This document shows positions 9,566 to 20,900 of a stretch of 64,000 nt of DNA, one piece after another. The DNA comes from DATBQN01 sp963755825. GTDB lineage: Bacteria; Acidobacteriota; Thermoanaerobaculia; Multivoradales; UBA5704. The notes beneath the pieces are model-generated. The model saw only the letters and a list, made by a program, of their open reading frames with translations. It was not told the origin of the DNA and searched no databases. The stretch covers positions 248,001 to 312,000 of the forward strand of contig CAVWLA010000003.1 of assembly GCA_963755825.1 (NCBI GenBank). The letters run 5' to 3'. Numbering within the stretch: the first letter of the stretch is position 1; the number at the start of each line of letters is the position of its first letter. A program made the translations under genes and the position numbers.

Positions 9566-11314
9566 TCAGACCATCTCTCTCACCTTGTCGGCACCGATGG
9601 TGAGGGCGATTTTGCCGCCGTGGGGAGTCCCCTTGACCAGGGCCTCGGCGAGATGGGCGACCTGTCGGGCGGTCGCCTTGGGCGGCATCGGCGGCTCGTT
9701 CGGGTCGACGATCGCCTCGATCACCGCCGGGCCGGGATAGGCGAGCGCCTCCTCGAGCACGTCGCCGCAGACGGCGGGATCGTCGATCGTGAAGCCGCCG
9801 GCGCCGCAGGCGCGAGCGAAGGCCGCGAAGTCGATCGGGTGGAGCTCACAGGCGTACTCGGGGTTGCCGAGGAAGACCATCTGCTCCCACTTGATCTGGC
9901 CGAGAGAGTTGTTCTTGACGACGACGATCTTGATCGGCAGCTCGTACTTGACGGCGGTCGCCATCTCGCCCATGAGCATGGTGAAACCGCCGTCCCCCAC
10001 GAAGCCGACGCACTGGCGCCGTGGATAGGCGATCTGCGCGGCGATCGTGTAGGGGAGGCCGTTCGCCATGCTGGCCAGGGTGCCCGACAGCGAGTGCATC
10101 TGGCCGCGGCGGACCGGGATGTGGCGGGCGAACCAGGAGGCGACCGTCCCCGAGTCGCAGGAGACGATGGCATCGCTGCGCAGCCGCTTGCCGAGCTCCC
10201 AGGCGACCACCTGCGGCTTCATCGGTATGTCCTGGCGGCAAGCCTGCTCATCCATGAGATCCCGCCACTCCCGCATCGAGTCCTGAGCCGTGCGGAGGAA
10301 ACCGCGGCTCTCGTTGCGGCGCAGCAGCGGGATCAGCTCGCGCAGGGTGGCCGTGCTGTCGCCGACGAGACCCACCTCGACCGGATAGCGCAGGCCGATG
10401 CGCAGGGGATCGAGGTCGACCTGCACGCCGCGCGCCTGCCCCGGCTTGGGGAGGAACTCGATATAGGGGAAGGAGCTGCCGACGATCAGGAAGGTGTCGC
10501 AGTCCTCCATCGCCTCCTGAGAGGGCTTGGTGCCCAGGAGGCCGATGCCGCCGGTCGTGTAGGGGCTGTCGTCCGGCACCGCAGCCTTGCCGAGCAGCGC
10601 CTTGATGATCGGCGCGCCGAGGAGCTCGGCGACCTGCTCGAGCTCGTCCGTCGAGTGGAGAGCGCCGCGGCCGGCGAGGATGGCGATCTTCCTGCCCTCG
10701 TTGAGGACGTCGGCCGCCCGGCGGAGATCCTCGGCCGCGGGGAGGGCGGCGCGGCGGCCGTGGACGCTCGACTCGTGATGCGGGCGGTTGCGCGGCGAGC
10801 GCTCGCCGCCCTCCTGGTCCTGGAGATCGGTGGGAAAATTGATATGGGCGACCCCGCGGTAGCTGATCGCCGCGCGGCAGGCGAGGTTGGTCACGTTCTC
10901 GACGTGGGTCGGCCCCATGACGCGGGTGTTGTAGACGGCGACGTCCTGAAACACCTTGTCGAGGTCGAGGTCCTGCTGGGCGAAGGTGTCGATGAGGTCG
11001 TGGTAGTGGTGGCCGGTGATCGCGAGCACCGGCTGGCCATCCATCTTCGCGTCGTAGAGGCCGTTGAGCAGGTGGATGCCGCCCGGGCCGGAGGTCGCCA
11101 GGCAGACGCCGAGCCGGCCGGTGTACTTGGCGTAGCCGCAGGCCATGAAGGCCGCCGCCTCCTCGTGGCGCACCTGGACGAAGCGGACCTCCTCCTGGCG
11201 CTTGCGCAGCGCCTCCATGACGCCGTTGATGCCGTCGCCGGGCAGCCCGAAGACGGTGTCCACCCCCCAATCGATCAGGTTCTCGACCAGGATATCCGCC
11301 GCTGACTTCGCCAT
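9566..11314 (-). CDS. poxB: Thiamine-diphosphate-dependent pyruvate dehydrogenase (quinone)/pyruvate oxidase-like enzyme
   Basis: A 582-residue member of the acetolactate synthase/pyruvate oxidase family. Three domains are visible: the N-terminal pyrimidine-binding domain with the catalytic Glu in RHEEAAAFMA, a central FAD-binding-type domain (GRGALHST ... GTKPSQEAM), and the C-terminal diphosphate domain with the GDG...NN motif (VGDGGFTMLMGEM ... VVVKNNSLGQ). Length and layout match PoxB of E. coli (about 572 residues), which decarboxylates pyruvate to acetate and passes electrons to quinone at the membrane. The ATG at 11314 has a strong AAGGGAG site 7 bases upstream. A lipid-binding C-terminal peptide like that of E. 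coli PoxB is not obvious. It is flanked by tRNA genes and nothing ties it to the peptide pathway. Related decarboxylases cannot be excluded. Confidence 0.82.
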   Translation of the reverse strand: MAKSAADILVENLIDWGVDTVFGLPGDGINGVMEALRKRQEEVRFVQVRHEEAAAFMACGYAKYTGRLGVCLATSGPGGIHLLNGLYDAKMDGQPVLAITGHHYHDLIDTFAQQDLDLDKVFQDVAVYNTRVMGPTHVENVTNLACRAAISYRGVAHINFPTDLQDQEGGERSPRNRPHHESSVHGRRAALPAAEDLRRAADVLNEGRKIAILAGRGALHSTDELEQVAELLGAPIIKALLGKAAVPDDSPYTTGGIGLLGTKPSQEAMEDCDTFLIVGSSFPYIEFLPKPGQARGVQVDLDPLRIGLRYPVEVGLVGDSTATLRELIPLLRRNESRGFLRTAQDSMREWRDLMDEQACRQDIPMKPQVVAWELGKRLRSDAIVSCDSGTVASWFARHIPVRRGQMHSLSGTLASMANGLPYTIAAQIAYPRRQCVGFVGDGGFTMLMGEMATAVKYELPIKIVVVKNNSLGQIKWEQMVFLGNPEYACELHPIDFAAFARACGAGGFTIDDPAVCGDVLEEALAYPGPAVIEAIVDPNEPPMPPKATARQVAHLAEALVKGTPHGGKIALTIGADKVREMV

Positions 11315-11539
11315 CGTCCGTCTCCCTTGCAGTCATTCCCGGTGATGGGAGGTCGGCCGCCGAGACCAACGCTCCCCCTGCGGAGCGGGCCGCCTCGACG
11401 TTGGAGTGGGTGCAAGAGGGATGCCCTGAACGGCTGCGGCGTCTCGTCCTCCCGGATGGGTGGACTCAGGCGTCGAGCCAGCCGCCTCGGAACGCAAGCG
11501 AGACAGGCAGCGAACCGAAGGGGGCGGCGCTCACCCCCT

Positions 11540-11557
11540 GCTTACCCGGGGGTAAGC
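11540..11557. repeat. Perfect 8-bp inverted repeat with 2-bp spacer
   Basis: GCTTACCC GG GGGTAAGC is a perfect palindrome lying 38 bp downstream of tRNA-Gly and 226 bp upstream of the poxB-like gene, both on the minus strand. It has no T-tract on either side, so it is a poor intrinsic terminator. It could be a tRNA transcript end structure or an operator for a dimeric repressor acting on the downstream gene. Confidence 0.4.
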
Positions 11558-11594
11558 GGCGGTAGCGGTCGTGCAGCGAGATGTTTGAGTTCGA

Positions 11595-11669
11595 TGGAGC
11601 GGGAGACGGGATTCGAACCCGCGACCAACAGCTTGGAAGGCTGTGACTCTACCACTGAGTTACTCCCGC
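11595..11669 (-). tRNA. tRNA-Gly (anticodon UCC)
   Basis: The complement folds as a standard 75-nt tRNA: acceptor GCGGGAG paired with CTCCCGC, an AACTCAGTGGTAGAGT D arm, anticodon stem-loop ACAGC-CTTCCAA-GCTGT with anticodon TCC, T arm with GGTTCGAATCC, discriminator T and an encoded CCA end. It lies 36 bp downstream of tRNA-Tyr on the same strand, so the pair is likely processed from one transcript. Confidence 0.97.
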
Positions 11670-11705
11670 TCGGGAGCTGCTCGGACGGTCGTGGACGAGG
11701 GGATG

Positions 11706-11792
11706 TGGTGGAGGCGGCTGGATTCGAACCAACGTAGGGCTTAGCCCGGCAGATTTACAGTCTGCTGCCATTGTCCACTCGGCCACGCCTCC
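11706..11792 (-). tRNA. tRNA-Tyr (anticodon GUA)
   Basis: The complement gives an 87-nt class II tRNA with acceptor GGAGGCG paired with CGCCTCC, anticodon loop CTGTAAA (anticodon GTA) closed by GCAGA/TCTGC, a long variable arm typical of bacterial tRNA-Tyr, a GGTTCGAATCC T loop, and an encoded ACCA end. Its 5' end is only 108 bp past the stop codon of the large NRPS gene. Confidence 0.97.
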
Positions 11793-11900
11793 CCGGACTG
11801 CCTCGGCGGCGGAATCGACAGTCGAGGGAAAACGACCTCGAATCCGTGCGCCCCCGTCTGCGAGGGCGGGATTCTAGCATGGCGGCCCGAGGCCGGAGAA

Positions 11901-14900
11901 TCAGGCCGGACCGCCCTCTTCCTCGGCGGCCAGGAGCGCCAGAGCGTCCTCGTCGGAGAGGCCGTCGAGCTCCGCCATGAGGCCGTCGACCTCCGCCGCC
12001 TCCGCCGCCGCCAGGGTCTGCGCGAGGACCTCCGCGGCGAGGTCGCCCAAGCGGCGGAGCTCGAAGAGCCTGGGCAGCGGCAGCTCGACCCCGAGGTCGC
12101 GGCGGAGGCGCGAGGCCAGCTGCGTCGCCAGCAGCGAGTGGCCGCCGAGGGCGAAGAAGTCGTCGTCGACACCGACCCGCTCGACTCCCAGGAGGTCGCT
12201 CCAGATCGCCGCCAGCCGCTCCTCGATGGGGTTGCGCGGCGCCACGAAGGCGCGCTCGCCGCGCGGCAGCTCGGGGGTCAGCCGCGCCAGGGCTCGACGG
12301 TCGACCTTGTCGGTCGCGGTGAGCGGCAGGGCGTCGAGGAAGACGAACTGCGGCGGCACCATGTAGGCCGGCAGCCGCGCGCCGACGAACGCCTGCAGCG
12401 CCTCGGCGGCGACCGGCGAGGCGGCGTCGCGCGACACCACGTAGGCGACCAGGGAATGGCTGCCGGAGGCATCCTCGCGGGTGCCGGCAGCGGCTTCCCG
12501 CAGCTCGGGATGGGCGGCGAGCGCCGCCTCGATCTCCCCCAGCTCGACGCGGAACCCGCGCACCTTGACCTGGGTGTCGAGCCGGCCGGCGAACTCGAGG
12601 GCGCCGTCCGGCAGCCGGCGGACGAGATCGCCGGTGCGATAGAGGCGGTTGGAGTCGCCGGCGCCGGAGAAGGGGGCGGCGAAGGGATCGGGGACGAAGC
12701 GCTCGGCGGTCAGCTCGGGCTGCCCGAGGTAGCCGCGCGCGACACCCACACCGCCGAGGAGCAGCTCGCCGGGCGCCCCCACCGGCACCGGCCGCAGATC
12801 GCGGTCGACGACGTGCGCCCGCACGCCGGGCAGGGGGTATCCGATGGGCACCTCGCGGCGGCCGGCGAGGGGGTCCTCCGTCCCCGGATGCTCGTGGAAG
12901 GTCGCCGCGATCGTCGCCTCGGTCGGCCCGTAGACGTTGACCAGGCGGAGGCCGCGGCCGGCGCCGCGCGCCCAGCCCGTCCAGCGCTCCGGGAGAGCGC
13001 GCTCGCCGCCGACGACGACCAGCCGCAGGGCCGGCGGCAGCGCCAGGTCGTCCCCCTCGAGCGCCGCCGCCACCTGGTGCCAGTAGGCGGTCGGCAGCGA
13101 GAGGACGCTGACGCGCTGCTCGGCGCAGCGGGCGAGGAAGCGCCCCGGCTCCTCGACCGCACCGCTGCGCAGGACGACGGTCGCGCCGCTCGCCAGCGGT
13201 GCGAAGATCTCCTCGACGCTGGCGTCGAAGCTGAGCGCGGCGAACTGCAGCTCGCGGTCGCCGGGGCCGAGGCCGAAGCGGGCGCCCACTGAGCGCGCGT
13301 AGGTCGCCGCGGCGCGGTGCTCGATCGTCACCCCCTTCGGAGTCCCCGTCGAGCCCGAGGTGTAAATGACGTAGGCGAGGCCCGCCGGATCGACCGCGAC
13401 CGCCGGCGCCGCGTCGCTCTCCTCGCCGATGCGCTCCCATTCCGCCTCGAGGACGACGACCGGGAGGGCGATCGGCATGAAGGCGGCCGTCGATTGGCGG
13501 CTCGCCAGGTCCGCGGAGGCGACGAGGAGCGCCGGCCGCGCGTCGGCGAGGAGGTGGGCGATGCGGTCGTCCGGCGCCGCCGGATCGAACGGCACGTAGG
13601 CGGCGCCGGCCTTGAGGATGCCGAGGACGGCGACGATCATCGAGAGCGAGCGATCGACCGCGAGCGCCACCCGCGCCTCGGGCGCGACGCCGCGCCGGCG
13701 GAGGAAGTTGGCGAACTGATTGGCCCGCCGGTCGAGCTCGCCATAGGTCATCTCGCCGCCGTCGCCGGCGAGCGCCGGCGCCGCCGGGTCCCGCCGCGCC
13801 TGCGCCGAGACCAGCTCGTGCAGGCAGTCGAGGCTGCCGCTCGCCGACGGCGGCAGGGCGGTGTCGTTCCACTCGCCGAGGAGCTGATGGCGCTCGGCCG
13901 CGGCGAGGGTGGGCAGCGTGCCCAGGGCACCTTCCGGCGCCGCGACGAAGGCGCCGAGCAGCAGCTCGAGGTGGGCCAGCAGGCGGCGGACGGTGGTCGA
14001 TTCGAGCCGCCGGTCGTAGGCGATGCGGAGCATCAGCTCGGGGCTGCGGCCGGCGCCCTTGCTGGGGATGGCGCTCAGCGAGAGGGGGTAGTCGGCGCGA
14101 TCTTCGGTCGTCACGTCGCCCACCGAGAGCGCCTCCTCCCCCTCGCCCAGCGACTCCTCGACGGGGAAGCTTTCGAAGGCCACGATGCTCTGGAACAGCG
14201 GCTCGCCGAGCGGCACCTCGCTCGCCCGCTGCACCTCGGCGAGCGGCGCGGTGCCGTGCTGGCGCAGCGCCAGGAAGCCGCTCTGGATCTCCGCCAGCCA
14301 GGCGGCGAGCGGCGTCGCCGGCGCCGCGACGACGCGCGCCGGCAGCGTGTTGATGAAGAGGCCGATCATCGACTCGACGCCCGCCAGCTCCGCCGGCCGC
14401 CCCGAGACGACGGTGCCGAAGACGACGTCGAGCTCGCCGCTCGGCCGCCCCTCGTAGCGGCCGAGGAGGAGCGCCCAGGCCGCATGCACGAGGGTGCTGA
14501 GCGTCAGGCCGCGCCCCTCGGCGAGCTCGCTCAAATCGGCGGCCAGGGCGGGCGGCAGGACGAGAGCCCGGTCGCGGATGGCCTCGTCGCCGTCCGGGAT
14601 CTTCGGGCTCTCGTTCGGCCGATCGAGCGGCAGGCGGGTGGGCTCGGCGAAGCCGGCGAGCGCCTGACGGAAATAGCTCTCCGCCGCCGAGCCGTCCTGC
14701 GCCTCCACCCAGGCGATGAAGTCGCGGTAGGGGCGGACCGGCGGCAGCTCCGCCACGCCGCCGGTGAGCTCCGCCTGGTAGAGCTCGAAGACGTCGCGGA
14801 AGAGGAGCGAGAAGCACCAGCCGTCGAAGAGCAGGTGGTGGAAGCTCCACACGAAGCGGTGCTCGGCGTCGCCGGTGCGCAGGAGGAGGGCCCGCATGAG

Positions 14901-17900
14901 CGGCGGCCGCGCCAGATCGAAGGGCCGCGCCTTCTCCGCCGCTTCGCGCGCCCGCGCCGCCACCGCGGGATCGGCCGCGCCGCGCAGATCCTCGCTGCTC
15001 CACGGCAGCTCGACGTCCCGCCGCACCACCTGGAGCGGCCGTTCCAACCGCTCCCAGGCGAAGGCCGTGCGCAGGGCGGCGTGGCGCTCGACCGTCCGCT
15101 GCCAGGCGCGCCGGAAGGCCGCGGCGTCGAGAGGGCCGGCGAGGGTGCAGGTGAGCTGCTCCAGGAAGAAGCCGGACTCCGGGTCGAGGAGGCCCTGGAA
15201 GAGCATGCCCTCCTGCAGCGGCGCCAGCGGATAGATGTCCTCGATCGAGCGGTCGAGGCCGGCGCCGACGCCGGCGAGCGCGTCGAGCGTCGCGGCGTCG
15301 AGGCCGGCGAGCGGGAAATCGAGCGGCGAGAAACCGCCGGCGTCGGGCGACAGGCAGTGCGCCGCGACTTCGGCGAGCGCCCTCTCGAGCTCGCCCGCCA
15401 GGCGGAGGACGGTGGCGCGCTCGTGGAGGCCGCTGCCGTAGCGCCAGTCGAGAGCCAGCCGGTCGCCGAGGAGCATGGCGTCGATCTCGAAGAGATGGCG
15501 GCGCGGTGCGCGCGGGCTCTGCCCCGCCGCGGGGCGCTCGGGCGCGAGGACGAAACGCGCCGCGGCGTCGCCCTCTCCGGCGAGCGCGCCGTCGATGCGG
15601 CCGAGGTTGTTGAAGCCGATCTGCGGCAGCGGCCCGGCGAGCTGCGCCCGCACCTCCTCGCCGCCGAGGTGGCGGAGGAGGCCGAAGCCGATGCCGCCGT
15701 GCGGATGCGCCCGCAGGCGCGACTTGACGCCGCGGATGAGCTCGCCCGGATCCTCCACCGCGGTGAGCAGCAGCGGTTGAATCGAGGTGAACCAACCGAC
15801 CGTCCGCGAGAGGTCCGCCCCGACCACCAGGTCCTCCTCGCGGCCGTGCCCCTCGACCTCGATCGCCAGGCGCGGCTCTCCGGACCAGCGCGCGAAGGCG
15901 AGCGCCAGGCCGGCGAGCAGCAGCTCGTCGAGGCGCGTGCGGTAGGCCGCCGGCGCCTCGCGGAGGAGCGCCGTGGTGAGCGCCGGCGAGAGCTCGCTCG
16001 ACAGCAGCTCCTCGCTCCCGGCGAGGTTCTCGCCGCCCTGCCGGTCGACCGGCAGGGGCGGCAGATCGTGCGGGATCCTCGCCTCCGGCGCCAGCCAGGA
16101 GGGAAGCTCCGCGCGCAGCTCCGCCGAGCCGGCGCGCTCGGCGAGCCCTTCCGCCCAACGCTTCCAGGAGGTCGTCTTCGGCGGCAGGACGGCCGCCTCG
16201 CCGGCTTCGCGCCGCGTGCATCCGGTCTCCAGGTCGGCGAGGAGGATCGGCCAGGAGATGGCGTCGACCGCCAGATGGTGAGCGGTGAGGAAGAGCCGAT
16301 CCTCCGCCGGCGTGGCGAGGAGGCCGGCGGCGAAGAGCGGCCCGCGCTCGAGATCGAGGCTGCTCTGGATGTCGCCGGTGGCCGCCGCGATCGCCGCCGG
16401 GAGCCGCGCCGGCGGCAGCGCGGCGAGGTCGATCCACGCCCAGCGCAGGTCGGCCGCGCTCGGCGGCGCGATCCACTGCCGCCATCCCGCCGCGCCCAGC
16501 GCGAATCGCAGGCGGAGCGCGTCGTGGTGCTCGGCGAGCGCCGCCAAGGCGCCGTGCAGGACCGCCGGGGCGACCGGCCGCCGGACGGCGAGCAGCACGC
16601 TCTGGTTGTAGCGCTGGGGCTCGGGGCGCGGCCGCTCCAGGAGCTCGCGCTGGATTGGCGACAGCGGCACCTCTCCCACCACCGCCCCCTGCTCGTCGGG
16701 AACGCGCTCGGCGAGCGACGGCGCCAGCGCGGCGAGGGAGGCGACGGTCGGGTGCTCGAAGAGCTGCTTGGGGGTGAGCGCGAGCCCCGCCTGGCGGGCG
16801 CGCGCCACCACCTGGATGCTCAGGATGGAGTCGCCGCCGAGGCGGAAGAAGTCGTCGTGGATGCCCACCCGGTCGAGGCGCAGCACCTCGGCCCAGATGG
16901 CGGCGAGGAGCGCCTCGGCGGGCGTCCGCGGCGAGCCCGCGGCGTCCACGGCCGCCGCGCCGCCGAGCGTTCCGACCGACGGCCGTGCGGCCATCTCGGC
17001 CAGCGCGCGGCGGTCGACCTTGCCGTGCCGGGTGAGCGGCAGCTCGGCGAGCGGCACGAAGCGCGCGGGGACCATGTAATCGGGCAGGCGGCCGCCGAGG
17101 AAGGCGGCGAGCGCCGAGCCGTCCACCTCCGCGCTCGCCTCGCCAGCCGGCCGCGCCACGACGAAGGCCACCAGCTGGCGGTCGCCGTGGCCGGCATCGT
17201 GCGGCAGCACCACCGCCGCGGCGACCTCCGGGTGGGCGGCGAGCGCGGCCTCGATCTCGCCCGGCTCGATGCGGAAGCCGCGGATCTTGAGCTGGGCGTC
17301 GGCGCGGCCGAGGAACTCCAGGTTGCCGTCCGGCAGGAACCGCCCGAGGTCGCCGGTGCGGTACCAGCGCTCGCCGCCGCGCCGGATGAACCTCTCAGCC
17401 GTCAGCTCGCCGCGGCCGAGATAGCCGCGGGCGACCCCGACGCCGCCGAGGTAGATCTCCCCCGGCACGCCGATCGCGCACGGTGTCCAGTCGCCGTCGC
17501 CATCGGCCGCTCCGCGGCCACCGTCGATGCGCACCTCGACGCCGGGCAGCGGCCGGCCGAGCGGCGCCCGCGCCGGCAGGGCGTCGGCGAGCGGGAAGGT
17601 GGTGGCGAGAATCGTCCCCTCGGTGGGCCCGTAGAGCACCCGCACCGCGGCGGCCGGGAAGGCCTCGCGCAGCGCCGCGAGCAGGTCGGGCGGGACGACG
17701 TCGCCGCCGAGGTAGATGGCGCGCAGGCCGGCGTAGAGAGCGGGGCTCGCCTGGCGCCGCGCCGCCGCCACGATCTGCCGCATCAGCGCCGGCACGGCGT
17801 GGAAGCGGGTGGCGCGGGAGACCGCCGCCAGCACGTCGTCGGGGTCCGGCACCGGCGCGATCGGCAGCAGCTCGCAGGCGCCGCCGGAGAGCAGCGGCGC

Positions 17901-20900
17901 CAGCAGCTCGAAGAGGAAGATGTCGAACGAGAAGGGGGCGAGGCTTGGCATCCGCTCGGTACCCGCTTCGCCGGCCGCCCGTCCGTCGTCCCAGCCGAGC
18001 TCCCGCCGGATGCCGTCGAGCATCCGCGCCAGGTTGCCGTGCTCGACCGCCACCGCCTTCGGCTGGCCGGTGGTGCCCGAGGTGTAGATCAGGTAGGCGA
18101 GATCGCTCGCCTTCGCCTCCGCCGGGGGCCCGCCGTCGGCCTCGCTCGCCGCGCCGGACGCGTCTCCGGACGCTTCACCGGCGAGCTCCAACAGCGCGCC
18201 GTCGAAGGCCGGCAGCCGGGAGAGCCCGCGCTCGTCCGCCACCACCGCGCGCGCGCCGGAATCGGCGAGCAGCCAGGCCAGGCGCTCCTGAGGCAGCGCG
18301 GGGTCGAGCGGCACGAACGCGGCGCCCGCCTTCCAGATGCCCAGCATGCCGACGGCGATGGCGGCCGAGCGCTCGACGCACAGGCCGACGACGTCGCCGC
18401 CGCCGAGACCGGCGCCGCGCAGGCGGCGCGCCAGGTCCTCGGCGCGGCGGTCGAGCTCGCCATGGCTGAGCCGCTCGTCGCGCCAGACGAGCGCCGGCGC
18501 CTGCGGCCGGCGGGCGGCGAGCGCCGCGAGGGCGAGGGGGATCGAGGGCGGCGCCGCGGCGGCCTCCTCGCCGCGGCCCCACTCGACGACGAGTTGGTGG
18601 CGCTCCGCCGCGGCGAGCGACGGCAGGTCGCCGAGGCGGATCTCCGCCGCCGCCCCCGAGACCGACGACGCGGCGAAAGCGCCGAGCAGCAGCTCGAGGT
18701 GGGCCAGCAGGCGGCGCACCGTCGTCGCGTCGGCGCGCCCGTCGTGCGCCAGGCGCAGCGCCAGCTCCGGCCGGCCCGCCTCGCGCCCCGGCAGCACGGC
18801 GAGCGACAGCGGGTACTCGGTGCGGTCCGAGACGGTGACGTCGCGCACCGCCAGCTCGCCGGCATCCTCGCCGAGCGCCTCGTCGACCGGGTAGTTCTCG
18901 AAGGCGACGAAGCTCTGGAAGAGCGCCTCGCCCGGCGGCACCTCGCTCAGCCGCTGGATCTCGGCGAGCGGCACCGTCTCGCGCTGCCGCAGCTCGAGGA
19001 GGAGCGCCTGGACGCCCGCCAGCCAGGCGGCGAGCGGCGCCGCGGGATCGACCCGCAGGCGGGCCGGCAGCGTGTTGATGAAGAGGCCGACCATCGACTC
19101 GACGCCCGGCAGCTCGGCGGGCCGGCCGGAGACCACGGTGCCGAAGACGACGTCCCTGGCACCCCCCTCGCCGCTCGGCTGCCCGTCGTGGCGGGCGAGC
19201 AGCAGCCCCCAGGCACCCTGCACCAGCGAGTTGAGGGTGAGCTCGCGCGAGCGGGCGAGGGCGGCGAGGCCGGCGGTGACGGCGGGGGCGAGGCGCACCT
19301 CCTGATGGCGCGGCACCTCGCCGTCGCCGGGAGGGGTCTGGCGGTCGAGCGCCAGGCGCGTCGGCGCGGTGAAGCCGGCGAGCATGGTGCGGAACCACTC
19401 CGCCGCCGTGGCGCCGTCCTGCCGCTCCACCCAGGCGATGAAATCGCGGTAGGGGCGCACCGGCGGCAGCGCCGCGGCGCGGCCGGCGACCGCCGCCTGG
19501 TAGAAGGCGAAGACTTCGCGGAAGATCAGCGAGAAGCACCAGCCGTCGAGGAGCAGGTGGTGGAAGCTCCAGACGAAGCGGTGCCGGCGCTCGCCGGTGC
19601 GGAGCAGCGCGCCGCGCATCAGCGGCGCCCGCGCGAGATCGAAGGGGCGCGCCCGGTCGGCCGCCATCCAGGCGGCGAGACGGTCTGCGACCTCATCCTC
19701 CGGCACCTGCCGCCAGTCCTCCGCGGCCCACGGCAGCACGGCATGGCGGCGCACCACCTGCAGCGGCCGCGGCAGGCGCCGCCCAGCGGCCCTCGGGGCC
19801 GCGTCGTCTGAAACCGCCATGGCAGCCTGACCATCGGCCGCCGCGACCTCCCAGGCGAACGACGTGCGCAGCGCCGGGTGGCGCTCGACGACCGCCTGCC
19901 AGGCGCCCGCGAACGCCGCGGCATCGAGGGCGCCGTCGAGCTCGGCGGTGAGGTGCTCGAAGTAGAGCCCGGAGCCCGGCGCGAAGAGGCCCTGGAAGAG
20001 CAGGCCGGACTGCAGCGGCGCCAGCGGATAGACGTCCTCGATGCCGCGGTCGAAGCGCCGGCCGACGCCGACCAGCGCGTCGAGGGTGTCCGCGGCGAGG
20101 CCGGCGAGCGGGAAGTCGGAGGGCGTGGCGCCGGCGGCGCCGGCGGCGGTGCAGTGGGCGACGAGGCGCTCCAGCGCCTCGGCGTACCAGGACGCCAGGC
20201 GCTCCATGTCGGCCGCCGCGTGGCGCCCGGCATCGTAGGTGAAGCCCACCCGCAGCTCGCCGCCGAGCACCCAGGCGTTGACCTCGATCGAGTGGCGCGG
20301 CCGGGCGCGCCGGCTCTGCTCGGGGCCCGCCGACTCCGGCGCCAGGGTCCAGCGCGAGCCACTCCCCAGGGCGCCGTCGAGCTGCCCCAGGTAGTTGAAA
20401 GCGATCTCGGCCGCCGGCGCGGCGGCGAGCGGCGCCGCGTCCTCGCCGCCGCCGAGGTAGCGCAGCAGGCCGTAGCCGATGCCGTGGCGCGGCACGGCGC
20501 GGAGCGCCTCTTTGGTGGCGCGGATGACGTCGCCCGGCGGATCGCCGGCGCGCGCCGCGAGGACGACGGGGAAGATCGTCGTGAACCAGCCGGTCGTCCG
20601 CGACAGGTCGAGGCCGGGCTCCACCTCCTCGCGGCCGTGCCCCTCGAGATCGAGGTGGAGACGGGTCTCGCCGCTCGCCGCCGCCGTCCAGCGCGAGAAC
20701 GCCAGGGCGAGCGCGGCGAGCAGCAGATCGTTCACCTGCGTGCGATAGGCCGCCGGCGCCTCGGCGAGGAGCGCCGCCGTCGCCGGGCGCCCGAGGGAGA
20801 CCGCGGCCGAGCCGAGGTCGGCGAGGCGCGAGCCGTCCGCCGGCGCGAGCGGGTCATCCGGCGCGCCGGCGGAGCGCGCCGGGAGCGGCGCGACGTCGCC

